A DNA stretch of 64,000 bases, from NCBI RefSeq assembly GCF_022267555.1, contig NZ_CP073586.1, positions 3,842,721 to 3,906,720 of the forward strand. The letters run 5' to 3'. The translations under genes were made by a program, and so were the position numbers. The DNA is from Proteiniphilum propionicum (GTDB taxonomy: Bacteria > Bacteroidota > Bacteroidia > Bacteroidales > Dysgonomonadaceae). Position 1 is the first letter of the stretch, and each line of letters opens with the position of its first letter. Shown one piece after another: positions 1 through 9,800 of this stretch. The notes below the pieces were generated by a model. It did no database searches. It was not told the origin of the DNA and saw only the letters and a program-made list of their open reading frames with translations.

Positions 1-551
1 TGTTCCTCGGGATGTACACCTAATACATATCTTTTTCCGCTTGATTCAGATGATATCGATGTATATAATTGTCGCACTCCATCACTGTCTAAATAATCCA
101 CATTTATTTGGATATCTTTGCCTGTTGGATTCTCCCAACGAACAGCTACACCACCTACTACAGGTTCAATAGCTAAAGTCTCAGCCGCGATCTTATAGGC
201 AGGCTCCAAAGGGGTAGCATCGATACATATAGGGTCGGACAGGTTGCCGTTTTTATCTGCTGTTCTGATCGAAAAACTATATTCCACAGCGTGCAAATTC
301 GTAATCAATGCCTCCTCAGAAAAACGACTAAATGCATATCGCTTATCTTCTCCATCGCTTATAAAATCAACACGTACATATTCAACATCTTGCTCCTGAG
401 GAAAATTCCACGTAAAAGCAATTTCACCATACCCGACCTCATAGGTAACCTCTCCGATGGTTGGCAAGGTAACAACTGTTTCTTTATCGCAAGACAAAAG
501 GAATAAAAGAAACGCCAAAAATATTGTTTGAAAATACATTAATCTATTCAT
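1..551 (-). CDS. PUL surface lipoprotein, N-terminal part (runs off the window)
   Basis: This is an open frame from ATG at 551 to the window edge, so only about 183 residues are visible. It begins with a lipoprotein signal (hydrophobic stretch, then LLFLLSC with the lipobox cysteine). The visible part is two fibronectin-III-like segments matching residues 1-183 of the complete paralogue at 3822-4901 almost without gaps. By analogy the missing part should carry a discoidin (F5/8 type C) domain that binds glycan at the cell surface. It lies 51 bases downstream of the truncated susD fragment. Because that susD has lost its 5' half and lipobox, it is unclear whether this copy is still transcribed or used. 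An alternative start one codon upstream (554) is also possible. Confidence 0.8.
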   Translation of the reverse strand, partial: MNRLMYFQTIFLAFLLFLLSCDKETVVTLPTIGEVTYEVGYGEIAFTWNFPQEQDVEYVRVDFISDGEDKRYAFSRFSEEALITNLHAVEYSFSIRTADKNGNLSDPICIDATPLEPAYKIAAETLAIEPVVGGVAVRWENPTGKDIQINVDYLDSDGVRQLYTSISSESSGKRYVLGVHPEE

Positions 552-602
552 CATCTCATGTGTTTGTTTTACATATTGTACACTCTGAAGGTCCAGCAAT
601 CA

Positions 603-1589
603 TCAGTATCCGGGATTTTGCACTAAATTTTTATTCCGCTGTACATCTGTATATGGGATCGGCATTAAATAATTTCTTGGAGATGCAAAGTTTCGTAGAA
701 TATTAGGAGCATTCCCCCCTGCAACAACACGGCCATCCAACGGCGTTGGAGTACAGAATTCGTTAAAATTATTTGTCATGATATTATTTCCTACAGGAGT
801 AGCATCGAAATATTCTTCGGCTAAAAGCCATCTTCGCATATCCCAGAAATTTTGATGCTCCATGTACATTTCAATCATACGTTCCCGGCGAACAATTTCT
901 CTCATCTTTGCTTGCGTCAGTGAAACGCCTATCCTTCCCCAAGCTGTTTCAAGGGTTGGAATTCCTGCTCGTTCACGAATCTTGTTGAGATATAGTTTTG
1001 CTTCATCTAAATCTCCCGATTCGACACATGCTTCAGCATAATCAAGATATAGCCCACCTAATCTGACTACCGGCCAAGGGTATTCTCTATGCCCTCCTCC
1101 TCCTGAATTCGAGGCGGGATGAACACCTTTTTTATTAAGAAATCCTGTTGGACTATAGTTATTACTACGCTGTTGAATACCACAAGATTGGTTCCGCATA
1201 AATTGCGTTAAAACCTTCATTTTTTTAATACCGCGTAGATTTGACTCCTTGTACGCATCATTACCGGAACCCTGAGTATATCTTCCCTGACACTCGTAGT
1301 AACCGTTATGAAAACTTATCCATGCATAATAACGCGGTTCCCGGTCAATATTCATCTTCTGAGTTTGTCCTTCACCGTTGATATCATCTTCATCAAACAC
1401 CGTAGGTGAAAATCTCTCCTCATAATCAAATTCGGGATCCTGATCGATGGGAAGTCCATTTTTTGAATAGAACCGGTCCAACATGGTTAAGGTAGGTGAA
1501 ATACCATTCCATGAATTTCCTTGGTGCCATGGTCTGGATTTATTCTGCATAGAATAAAAACCCTCCGAACGTGCATCAATCCAAATATG
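603..1589 (-). pseudogene. SusD C-terminal fragment (truncated duplicate)
   Basis: The frame encodes residues from about 314 to the end of the SusD at 4952-6850, including the conserved C-terminal LVQNPGY. In-frame homology extends upstream of the first methionine (1550) through IWIDAR, then meets a TGA stop at about 1593-1595 where similarity to the intact copy ends. The N-terminal half is missing, with its lipobox and the TPR-like helices that cap SusC. The fragment therefore cannot make a normal surface glycan-binding SusD. A short cytoplasmic product from Met at 1550 is conceivable but unlikely to function. The break coincides with the fusion to an M20 peptidase remnant. Confidence 0.88.
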
Positions 1590-2060
1590 CTTCTGTCAAT
1601 GCTACCCAATACGTAGCACCGCGTGAGAGCAGATCCTGATTAAACACATACTTGGGGTGATGCACCATAAACGTGTCGCCATTACCCATCATGCAGTAAG
1701 TACCCGCCTTCTTTTGCAGCATAAATGCAAAATCTTCGCTACCCATATACGGGTGCATTCCGTAAACGGCGTTCTCTTCGCCAAAAGTTTCCTGAGCAAC
1801 CTTGTAAGCCCATTGTGTGTTTTCGGGAGTGTTGACAAGCACGGCATCAGCCACTCCTTCATGGATTTCGTATCCGCAGTTAAAGGCTTCGGCTTGCGCT
1901 TTGGTGATGCTGCGCACTTTGTCGAGTACCAACGTTCGAAAAGTCCGTCGGCAAGCAACCCGATGGCTTTTTCGCCGTCGCCCACGGTCTCGATGCCACA
2001 ATTCCCGTTCCGCCAATGCCTTCCGCCACGGCGTAGTCCCACTCTTTCATTTCACCCTGA
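1576..2060 (-). pseudogene. M20 family peptidase/amidohydrolase remnant
   Basis: The C-terminal third of an M20 (hippurate-hydrolase type) enzyme is readable: GMHPYMGSEDFAFM is the metal-site motif of the family, followed by GTYCMMGNGD and a normal-looking end, ALTEAYLD, with stop at 1576. Further upstream, in other frames, are pieces of the N-terminus (EGIGGTGIVA, then VGDGEKAIGLLAD in a shifted frame). The whole middle of the enzyme is gone and at least one frameshift is present, so it is not functional. The DNA at 1850-2050 is visibly richer in G+C than the PUL genes on both sides, suggesting a different origin. Its last 14 bases are shared with the susD-homologous sequence, marking a rearrangement joint. 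Confidence 0.8.
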
Positions 2061-2194
2061 AATGTTGAAACCCGGGATATTTCCTTTAACTGCTTATTGT
2101 GGATAAGCGGTTAGCTATAAAATATAACCTGACACAGTTTGATTTACACAACCTAACAAAAATTTAATGGATATAACGTTTCACATTTGCTCTT

Positions 2195-3454
2195 TTATTC
2201 TAGCTTCCAGTGTGTTGTAAAGATAGAGGTAGGTTCCCCTCTGTTAGCCTGCTGATAATATACAGTTAAAATACTTTCATCATCTAACTGAACGCTTGCC
2301 GGATACCCCAAGTCACCATTAAAAGCATCAGCGAGAACTATTTCATTTTTAATATCCCAGGTTTTTCCTTCATCCCGGCTGATACATGCTCTCTCGCCGT
2401 AAGGTTCTTTTCTGTAGCCATATACAACAAGTAGCCAACCGTTTTTCAACTCCAACAGGTGAGGAGGATAGCCCCAAATCGGGGTTTGATGCAACATAGT
2501 CCATGTTTTACCCCCGTCATGACTCTCTGATTGCAATAGAAACTTTTCGTTATTATTCGGTTCATTCCGAAACATGGCAATAATTTTACCGCTTCTTGTT
2601 TCTACCAAGTGTGGTTCACTGATACCTGTAATCGATCCGCTTTCAGTTTTGAACGTTGCAATTACCTGCCAACTCTGTCCATCATCCATCGATTGTTCTG
2701 CGACAAGTGCTGGCAATCCATTCCATGTACCATTCCCAATATAAAGCAAGCGCCCGTCGCGTAGTTGAATGGGGCCATGGGGTGCAGTAGATGAAGTACG
2801 AACCGGCTTTTCCCATGTCTTACCACCATCTGTAGACCTACGCGTCCAGTTTCCCAACCAGATCTTTTTTATTTCATCAGGTATTTTTTCAGCCACACGG
2901 GCATATTTCTGATAGGTCCATTTCCATGCAGGGCTTGCATAAGTCAGTGAAGTAAACCAACTAATCAGCAGTGTCCCCTTTTGGGTTTGAATAATACCGG
3001 CATCTCTGTCGTCTAATGGCGTATTGTTAATGGTCTCCGGTTTACTCCAAGTTTTACCGTTGTCTCTACTACGTATCAATTGTGTTTTACCCCAGGGACA
3101 AACATGGGAATCCCTATCACCCGAATAAACAATAATCAGTTCCCCCTCCTCTGTCTTTGCAATGGTGGGCCATCCAAGATAACGATTCGATTCCAAAAAA
3201 GGATCCGTAGGTTTCACATGGCCATTTTCGTCAATCGACTGTCCAATAATATACAGTTTCCCTGGCTCCTTGCATACTAGCTTTGTTTCAATGATAGTAG
3301 CAATTTTATTTGGAGAGATTTTGAAATTTTTAATCATTCCCTTCTTATGATGATTGCTGATTTTTTCGCCATGCAAGTGACTATTAAGGAGGGAACCTGT
3401 TGTTATCATTCCTAATGATTTTATGAAATTACGCCGGTTATAATTCTTGTTCAT
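2195..3454 (-). CDS. Tat-exported sialidase-like BNR/Asp-box protein
   Basis: A 419-residue protein with a six-bladed sialidase-type fold implied by five Asp-boxes: SRDNGKTW, STDGGKTW, SMDDGQSW, SHDGGKTW and SRDEGKTW. The N-terminus has a twin-arginine signal (RRNFIKSLG, then a hydrophobic stretch), so it is probably exported folded by Tat. The usual F/YRIP arginine motif of GH33 sialidases is absent; the equivalent place reads YLGWPTIAKTEEG. It is therefore a sialidase-superfamily protein whose true substrate is open. It lies downstream of the PUL1 lipoprotein on the same strand after a 367-base gap with a strong hairpin, so it is probably a PUL1 enzyme. Most databases would label it exo-alpha-sialidase. 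Confidence 0.75.
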   Translation of the reverse strand: MNKNYNRRNFIKSLGMITTGSLLNSHLHGEKISNHHKKGMIKNFKISPNKIATIIETKLVCKEPGKLYIIGQSIDENGHVKPTDPFLESNRYLGWPTIAKTEEGELIIVYSGDRDSHVCPWGKTQLIRSRDNGKTWSKPETINNTPLDDRDAGIIQTQKGTLLISWFTSLTYASPAWKWTYQKYARVAEKIPDEIKKIWLGNWTRRSTDGGKTWEKPVRTSSTAPHGPIQLRDGRLLYIGNGTWNGLPALVAEQSMDDGQSWQVIATFKTESGSITGISEPHLVETRSGKIIAMFRNEPNNNEKFLLQSESHDGGKTWTMLHQTPIWGYPPHLLELKNGWLLVVYGYRKEPYGERACISRDEGKTWDIKNEIVLADAFNGDLGYPASVQLDDESILTVYYQQANRGEPTSIFTTHWKLE

Positions 3455-3821
3455 TTATTATTTTATTCTGTTGATAAACACTATTATAATATCTTTATAT
3501 TCAAAAATGTTTTGTGGGTATATCCGTTCGATAAAGCAGATGTAACCTGATAAGCTGTTTAAGCGTATAAAATAGCCTGCAAGCTTTTCCGTTAAGCCAA
3601 ATGAATAGAGCCAATCTTGCTTGAGTTATTCATGACGGGGGAAAGCTTTACTTTAGTGAATCGAAAACGGGTTACAAAACGTTTGTTGATCGCAAGATTT
3701 GGCTGTTATCAAAACACATGCGAAAGTTCAGTTAATTAGTTGTTGAAAAATGGGTATATCTCCCATTTTTCAACAACTATGGGCTATTTCTATTTAGAAC
3801 AAAAACATTCAAATTTTACAA
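3455..3821. other. Gap between PUL1 lipoprotein and sialidase-like gene
   Basis: This 367-base gap contains the hairpin at 3738-3778 and no convincing reading frame. It must hold the ribosome entry region, and possibly a separate promoter, for the sialidase-like gene; no clear TAnnTTTG box was picked. Confidence 0.5.
3738..3778 (-). terminator. Strong hairpin after the PUL1 lipoprotein gene
   Basis: Perfect 17-bp arms (AGTTGTTGAAAAATGGG and its complement) flank a 7-base loop. It begins 44 bases past the stop of the gene at 3822-4901. No long T-run follows on the minus strand, so it may be an attenuator or RNA-stability element rather than a classical intrinsic terminator. Confidence 0.6.
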
Positions 3822-4901
3822 CTATAGAAAAGCCCCATACACATACAGCTCTGCTAACGAAAAAAAGACAACATTATTTCTTGGATTACTAAATGTTACT
3901 CGTAAATAACGAATGCTAGAAAGAGCATCTAAACTATAAATGATCTCAGTGTTTCGAGTTGTCGGGAAATCATTGTAGCTTCCGTATATTGTCCAATCAA
4001 CACCATCCAGACTGCCTTCCACAATAAAATCAGTAGGTGCATTTTGTGCATTATTATGATCTCTGTTATAAAAACCCAGCTTAGTTACAATACGACTGCT
4101 CAACATATCGAAAGTAACATGATGAGGAAATGGATCTGCCGCCCTCCAGTCCGTTTGCCAAAATGTGCTCAAATTGTCATCAAATATTCTCGTGGGAGGC
4201 TCATTCTGACTACTTTGCGAAGTAAAATCTACGATAATCCACTCACTTTTATCTTGAAACCGGACTTCCTGATAAGGTTTAATGGAAGCTGTTTTTATTT
4301 CAGATAACTGAAGGAAGTTACCCGGACCAGAAGTATAGTAACTGAAAACCTGTTCCTCGGTATGTACACCTAACACATATCGTTTCCCGGTTAATTCAGA
4401 TGATATTGATGTATATAATTGCCGTACTCCGTCACCGTCTAGATAGTCTACGTTTATTTGGATATCTTTTCCCGTTGGATTCTCCCAACTAACAGCCACT
4501 CCTCCTATAACAGGTTCGATTTTTAAACTTGAAGCTACTACCTTGTAAGCAGGCTCCAAAGGAGTTGCATTAATGCATATGGGAGCAGACATGTGGCCTG
4601 TTTTGTCAGCTGTTCTGATTGAAAAAGTATATTCCCGGCTTTGTAAATTCATAATCAAAGCGTCTTCTGCATAACGACTAAAGGAATATAATTTGTCTTC
4701 TCCCTCATCCGAGAAATCAACGCGTACATATTCAACATCTTGTTCTTGAGGAAAATTCCAATTAAAGGAAATTTCTCCATACCCGACCTCATAGGTAACC
4801 TCTCCTATGGTTGGTAAAGTGATAGCTGTTTCTTTATCGCAAGAAAAGAGGAATAAAAGAAACGCCAAAATAATTGTTTTAAAATAAATTAATCTATTCA
4901 T
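3822..4901 (-). CDS. PUL1 discoidin-domain surface lipoprotein
   Basis: A 359-residue lipoprotein: signal peptide ending LLFLFSC (lipobox), two fibronectin-III-like segments (about 30-115 and 120-205), then a discoidin (F5/8 type C) domain at about 230-358 with PTRIFDDNLSTFWQTDW near its start and IRYLRVTF near its end. Such lipoproteins sit on the cell surface with SusC/SusD and are thought to bind glycan or position the substrate; they are not enzymes. It follows susD by 50 bases on the same strand and is surely in the same operon. A diverged second copy begins at 551. It belongs with the DUF4959/DUF4998/DUF5000 group of PUL accessory proteins, but the exact family cannot be fixed by eye. 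Confidence 0.8.
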   Translation of the reverse strand: MNRLIYFKTIILAFLLFLFSCDKETAITLPTIGEVTYEVGYGEISFNWNFPQEQDVEYVRVDFSDEGEDKLYSFSRYAEDALIMNLQSREYTFSIRTADKTGHMSAPICINATPLEPAYKVVASSLKIEPVIGGVAVSWENPTGKDIQINVDYLDGDGVRQLYTSISSELTGKRYVLGVHTEEQVFSYYTSGPGNFLQLSEIKTASIKPYQEVRFQDKSEWIIVDFTSQSSQNEPPTRIFDDNLSTFWQTDWRAADPFPHHVTFDMLSSRIVTKLGFYNRDHNNAQNAPTDFIVEGSLDGVDWTIYGSYNDFPTTRNTEIIYSLDALSSIRYLRVTFSNPRNNVVFFSLAELYVYGAFL

Positions 4902-5938
4902 TATCTCTTGTGTTATTTTACATATTATGCATTTTGAAAGTTCTGCAATAATCAGTATCCAGGATTTTGTACTAAATTTTTATTTTTCTGTACCTCTGTA
5001 TATGGGATAGGCATTAAATAATTTCGTGGAGATGCGAAGTTTCGTGGGATATTAGGAGAATTTCCCCCTGCTACAACACGACCATCCAACGGTGTTGGAG
5101 TACAGAACTCTTCAAAATCGTTTGTCATGATATTATTTCCTACAGGAGTGGCATCGAAATATTCTCCAGCCAAAAGCCATCTTCGCATATCCCAGAAATT
5201 TTGATGCTCCATATACATCTCTATCATACGTTCCTGGCGAACTATTCCTCTCATCTTTGCTTCAGTGAGTGAAACCCCTATACTTCCCCAAGCCGTTTCA
5301 AGAGTTGGAATTCCTGCTCGTTCACGGATCTTGTTGATATATACTTTTGCTTCATCTAAATCTCCCGATTCAACACATGCTTCAGCATAGTTAAGATATA
5401 ACTCACCTAATCTGACCACCGGCCATGGGTATTCTCTATGCCCACCTCCTCCTGAATTTGATGCAGGATGAACACCTTTTTTATTGAGAAAACCCGTTGG
5501 GCTATAGTTATTGCTACGCTGTTGAACACCACAGGCCTGGTTACGCATAAATTGAGTTAAAACCTTCATATTATTTATACCGCGGAAATTTGAGTCCTCG
5601 TATGCGTTATGCCCAGAACCCTCATAGTATCTTCCCTGGCACTCGTAATAACCGTTATGGAAACTTATCCATGCATAATAACGCGGTTCCCGGTCAATAT
5701 TCATCTTTTGTGTTTGTCCTTCACCGTTGATATCATCTTCATCAAAAACCGTGGGTGAAAATCTTTTCTCATAATCGAATGCAGGATCCTGATCTATGGG
5801 AAGTCCGTTTTTTGAATAAAAACGGTCCAACATTGTCAATGTAGGTGAAATACCATTCCATGAATGTCCTATGAGCCATGGCCGGGATTTATTCTGCATA
5901 GAAAAAAATCCCTCCGGACGTGCATCGATCCAAATATG
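4351..5938. repeat. Segmental duplication, copy 2 (intact PUL1 context)
   Basis: Counterpart of 1-1589. Here the susD and lipoprotein genes are complete and continuous with susC, so this is the functional locus and copy 1 is the truncated derivative. Confidence 0.9.
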
Positions 5939-6850
5939 TTCTTTACTTGCTTTATCAACCAGCGTAAACCTCAGTGCCCGTTGAATGGGATCCGCAGGTT
6001 CAGGCAAATCCCCGGCAGTCGCATCTGCCGGCATATAAAGCCTATGCCCAACTGCTTCTGCAGCCTCAATCGCTTCTTTGCACGCTTCTTTTGCACGCGA
6101 CCATTTATTAACATCAAAAGTAGTGTTAATCAATGAAGTCCCATCGGGATTTTTAAAATCAGCATACATGCTATTACCATTGTACAATGGTGAAGCTGCA
6201 TATAGCAACATGCGTGATTTAATTGCTTTAGCCGCAACGCTGGTAGCTAATCCCATCAACCGATTTGACCTATTAGCGGGAAGTCTTAAGGCAACATCAT
6301 CAAACCTTTCAGCAATCCAATCTACACATTCATCATAAGGAGTTCGTCCCAAAAAATCCTTGGGAGAAGTATTTATTACAGGTTCCTCTTTTACCAATAT
6401 TATCGGGCCATAACAACGTAAAAGCAAGAAATGATAATAGGCAATCAAAAAATCGACTTGTGCTATATAGTCATCTTTACTGCTTTGGTCTAAATTGGGA
6501 ACCTTATCAATGTTATTAATTAATAAATAACACTGTTTTATACCCGAAAAAAGTGTGTTCCAATAAGAGATAAACGGATCATTGGCAGTATAATTTCCTT
6601 TAGGAAATTGAGCAAATGTCTCATGCTCAAAAGCAGTCACTATTTCGTCACCGGTTAACCAATCTAAAGAGATGACCGCTTCTCTTGAATTTGGGATGTA
6701 GGAGTAACACGAATAAAGAAAATTTTCGGCAGCTTCTATAGTTCTGAAAGCATCATCTTCTGTAGTTACTTCGTCAGGCACAACATCCAGGTAGTTGCAA
6801 GAAATGACACCAATTGTCAATAATATGAATAATAATTTATATAATTTCAT
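4952..6850 (-). CDS. SusD-like glycan-binding lipoprotein (PUL1)
   Basis: A 632-residue RagB/SusD family protein. The lipoprotein signal ends GVISCNYLDVVPDE, the typical SusD start with lipobox Cys. An N-terminal SusD-like domain is followed by the RagB/SusD C-terminal domain with INKIRERAGIP and ERMIEMYMEHQNFWDMRRW, and the end is LVQNPGY as in most of the family. SusD is an outer-surface lid on the SusC transporter and captures glycan. Its gene starts 12 bases after the susC stop (6863), the standard susC-susD pair, and continues into the lipoprotein gene at 4901. Its C-terminal half is duplicated at 603-1589. The ligand cannot be read from sequence. Confidence 0.95.
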   Translation of the reverse strand: MKLYKLLFILLTIGVISCNYLDVVPDEVTTEDDAFRTIEAAENFLYSCYSYIPNSREAVISLDWLTGDEIVTAFEHETFAQFPKGNYTANDPFISYWNTLFSGIKQCYLLINNIDKVPNLDQSSKDDYIAQVDFLIAYYHFLLLRCYGPIILVKEEPVINTSPKDFLGRTPYDECVDWIAERFDDVALRLPANRSNRLMGLATSVAAKAIKSRMLLYAASPLYNGNSMYADFKNPDGTSLINTTFDVNKWSRAKEACKEAIEAAEAVGHRLYMPADATAGDLPEPADPIQRALRFTLVDKASKEHIWIDARPEGFFSMQNKSRPWLIGHSWNGISPTLTMLDRFYSKNGLPIDQDPAFDYEKRFSPTVFDEDDINGEGQTQKMNIDREPRYYAWISFHNGYYECQGRYYEGSGHNAYEDSNFRGINNMKVLTQFMRNQACGVQQRSNNYSPTGFLNKKGVHPASNSGGGGHREYPWPVVRLGELYLNYAEACVESGDLDEAKVYINKIRERAGIPTLETAWGSIGVSLTEAKMRGIVRQERMIEMYMEHQNFWDMRRWLLAGEYFDATPVGNNIMTNDFEEFCTPTPLDGRVVAGGNSPNIPRNFASPRNYLMPIPYTEVQKNKNLVQNPGY

Positions 6851-6862
6851 TTTTCCACTTTT

Positions 6863-9800
6863 TTAGTTTATTGTCATCTGAAATCCAATATTAAAAACTC
6901 TCGTTGTCGGATATTGTAATCCACTTCCACCACCTTGTTCCGGATCCCAAAGTTTAAATTTTGAAAATGTTAACAGATTTGTTCCGCTTAGATAAAAACG
7001 CATATTTTTTAAATTGTAACCGATTTCAGCATTTTTGAGTTTTAAAAATGAAGCATCTCGCAACCAAAAACTTGAGGCTTCCGTATTATTACCATGGGTG
7101 GTTTGAGTCAGTCTGGGATAATCTGCATGTAAATCCTGATTATTCGGACTCCAGTGACTATCAACAATCCATTTCATCACGTTCTTGCGTGTGTTAGTTC
7201 CAAATGGATGCATATTCGACAACATCATGGAGGTTCGTGCTGCCCCCTGGAAGAGAAACCCGAAATCACATTTTTTATAGCGAATACTGGGCCCAAAACC
7301 ATAAATAATCTCAGGGACAGTAGGATAACCCATTCTAATACGATCATTATTTGTAATCAGGCCATCCGTTTCGCCAAATCTATTCGGGATATCTTTATAC
7401 TTAATATCACCAACTCCTACATTCCCCGATATTTGTTGCTCAGGACGATTTGCAATCTCTCCTTCATCAATAAACAATCCTTCTGCAACATAACCAAGGT
7501 GAGTATTCAATGAGCTTCCTACATTTACCAAGTTTGGATAATCCTGATCGATCGGTTCATCATACTTTGTGATTTCATTTCGGGCAAAAGTAAATGTCCC
7601 TTTCATTTGAATAATAAAATCTCTATTAACCTGCTTACTATAATCAACTAAAAAGTCAAAACCTTTGTTCCTTACAGCAGCAGTATTAGCATAGACAGCA
7701 GTATTAGCCGTGCCTAAATAGTTTGGAATAGTCGCCCGCTGTTGGAAGATATTGCTTCTTTCCTCTCTGAAAAAATCAGCAGAAATTCTAAAATCATCAA
7801 ACAGATGCAAATCGAGACCCAGGTTAATTTTCTCACCGGTCTCCCAAGTTAAATCATAATTGGGGTATCGGTTATATACTGGACCGCTTTTGGAGTAATT
7901 CATATCAATCCCAGTTGTAAAACCTTTCCCGGTTAAAGACACGTCTGACATATAAACAAAACGTTCCCCCCCGATACGATCATTACCTACTAAACCCCAT
8001 GAACCTCTTAATTTTAAATGGCTAACAACAGGCAACAATGGTTCAAACCAAGATTCTGAGCTTATATTGTACCCTCCTGCAACTGACGGAAAGAAACCAA
8101 AGCGATTTCCTTCGGAAAAATTTTCGGAACCATTGTATCCGAAGTTAAATTCGAGCAAATATTTATTATCGTATGCATAGGATAATCTTCCCGCCACACT
8201 CTGTGTTCTTTGAGGCAATGAGTTATATAAACGCTGCAGCGATTTGTCGGCAGAAATGTTATTTAGGTTAAACTGATCTTGATTGTAGATAAATAAAGCA
8301 TTCAAATCATGCTTACCAAAACTCCTTGCCCAATTTAAATTTGCCTGAAGGTAAAACAAACGACTACCTGAAGTACCGCCGTTTGTTCCCAGCACCGGCG
8401 TTACTTCTTCAACTTGCCTTGCCAGTTCATAATCTACAGTATTGTCAGGATGACGAGTGTAATTAGAAACTCTAAACATATTGTAAGGAGCTGAACGATA
8501 GGTAGATGTTGATGACCAGTTTTTAAAAGAAACCAATGTGGCAAATGAGAGACCTTTAACAATGAAATCAAGCCCCTGATCAAACCGAAGGTTGGCCACC
8601 ACGGTGCTTTCAAATTGATTTTGGTATCCACTTACAAAGTCCGCTAACGGGTTACGGGCTCCTTCATTTCCAAAAGCGTAACCTCCCCAGCGAGCATAAT
8701 GAACCAACGGATCATCCGGATACATTATTGGGAAATCAACCGGATTAATATACATTATATTGTTATAGAGATTGCTAACACTGGTGTTTGGACCTTTTCT
8801 GTCCATCAAGTTTACATTTAAGCGCAGAGAAAACTTCGATGACTTACTCAAATAAGCATTTACATTATTCTGTAAATTATAGCGCATTAGATCGATATTG
8901 TTGTCAAAAGAATAAAAATCTTTACTTCTGTTTTGTAATATTCCGTTCTCATGTGTTAGAGAAATACTGCTAAAATAATCTGCTTTACTGCCACCACCAC
9001 GTATGTTAAAATTAAATTTCTGGTTAAACGCTGCATCTTTGAATATCTCATCATACCAGTTAACATTGGGATAAACATATGGATTTAAATTGTTCTCCGT
9101 ACCATATATTTTATCTTGCGAATAGAGTAATGAAGTCCCTAAATTTCCTACCGCTTCATTAAATAGCTTCATATAAGTAACCCCGTCGGCAAGTTTTATT
9201 TTACTCGTGGGCATAGCTACATTGCCTTCTATGCGATAATTTATTATAGGCTTAGATAAGTCGGAACCTGTTTTCGTTGTAATGATCATTACGCCATTAG
9301 CCCCTCTGGACCCATACATAGCAGTGGCTGTGGCATCCTTCAATATAGAGAATCCATCAATAATTTCAGGATCAAGTGCATTTAGGTCACCTGCCGATAT
9401 TTCGACACCATCAAGTACAATAAGAGGCGAAGTTGCACCACTAATTGTAGAAATACCACGAATATAAAAACTGGCCCCGTCAGCACCAGGCTGTCCTGTC
9501 CGCTGGTAAGAGATTACTCCCGCCAAGCGACCTGCAAAACTGGTTGAAAGATTTGCAGAGGGTACTCTCAATTCTCCTGGATTCACTGTTTGTATTGAAC
9601 CGACCATTGTTTCTCGTTTCTGTCCGGTTCCAAAAGCGGTAATAACCACCTCCTCCAACGCCTGGGTATCAGGATGCAATTCTATTTGGGCTAAATCAGT
9701 ACGATTGTCCACTTCAATTCTTAAATCCTGATATCCGATATAAGTGATCAGGAGCACATCGGAACTTCCTGAAACAGATATTGAGAAATTACCGTCAATA

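Larger units (their letters stand above)
1..1589. repeat. Segmental duplication, copy 1 (partial PUL1)
   Basis: This stretch is collinear with 4351-5938. The offset is exactly 4350 over the lipoprotein gene and 4349 over susD, so there is a single 1-base indel in the intergenic spacer. Both copies hold the 3' half of a susD gene followed by the start of the same lipoprotein gene. The proteins look roughly 90 percent identical by eye. Similarity stops near 1589, where an unrelated peptidase fragment begins; the other end lies outside the window. The divergence says the duplication is not recent. Confidence 0.9.
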
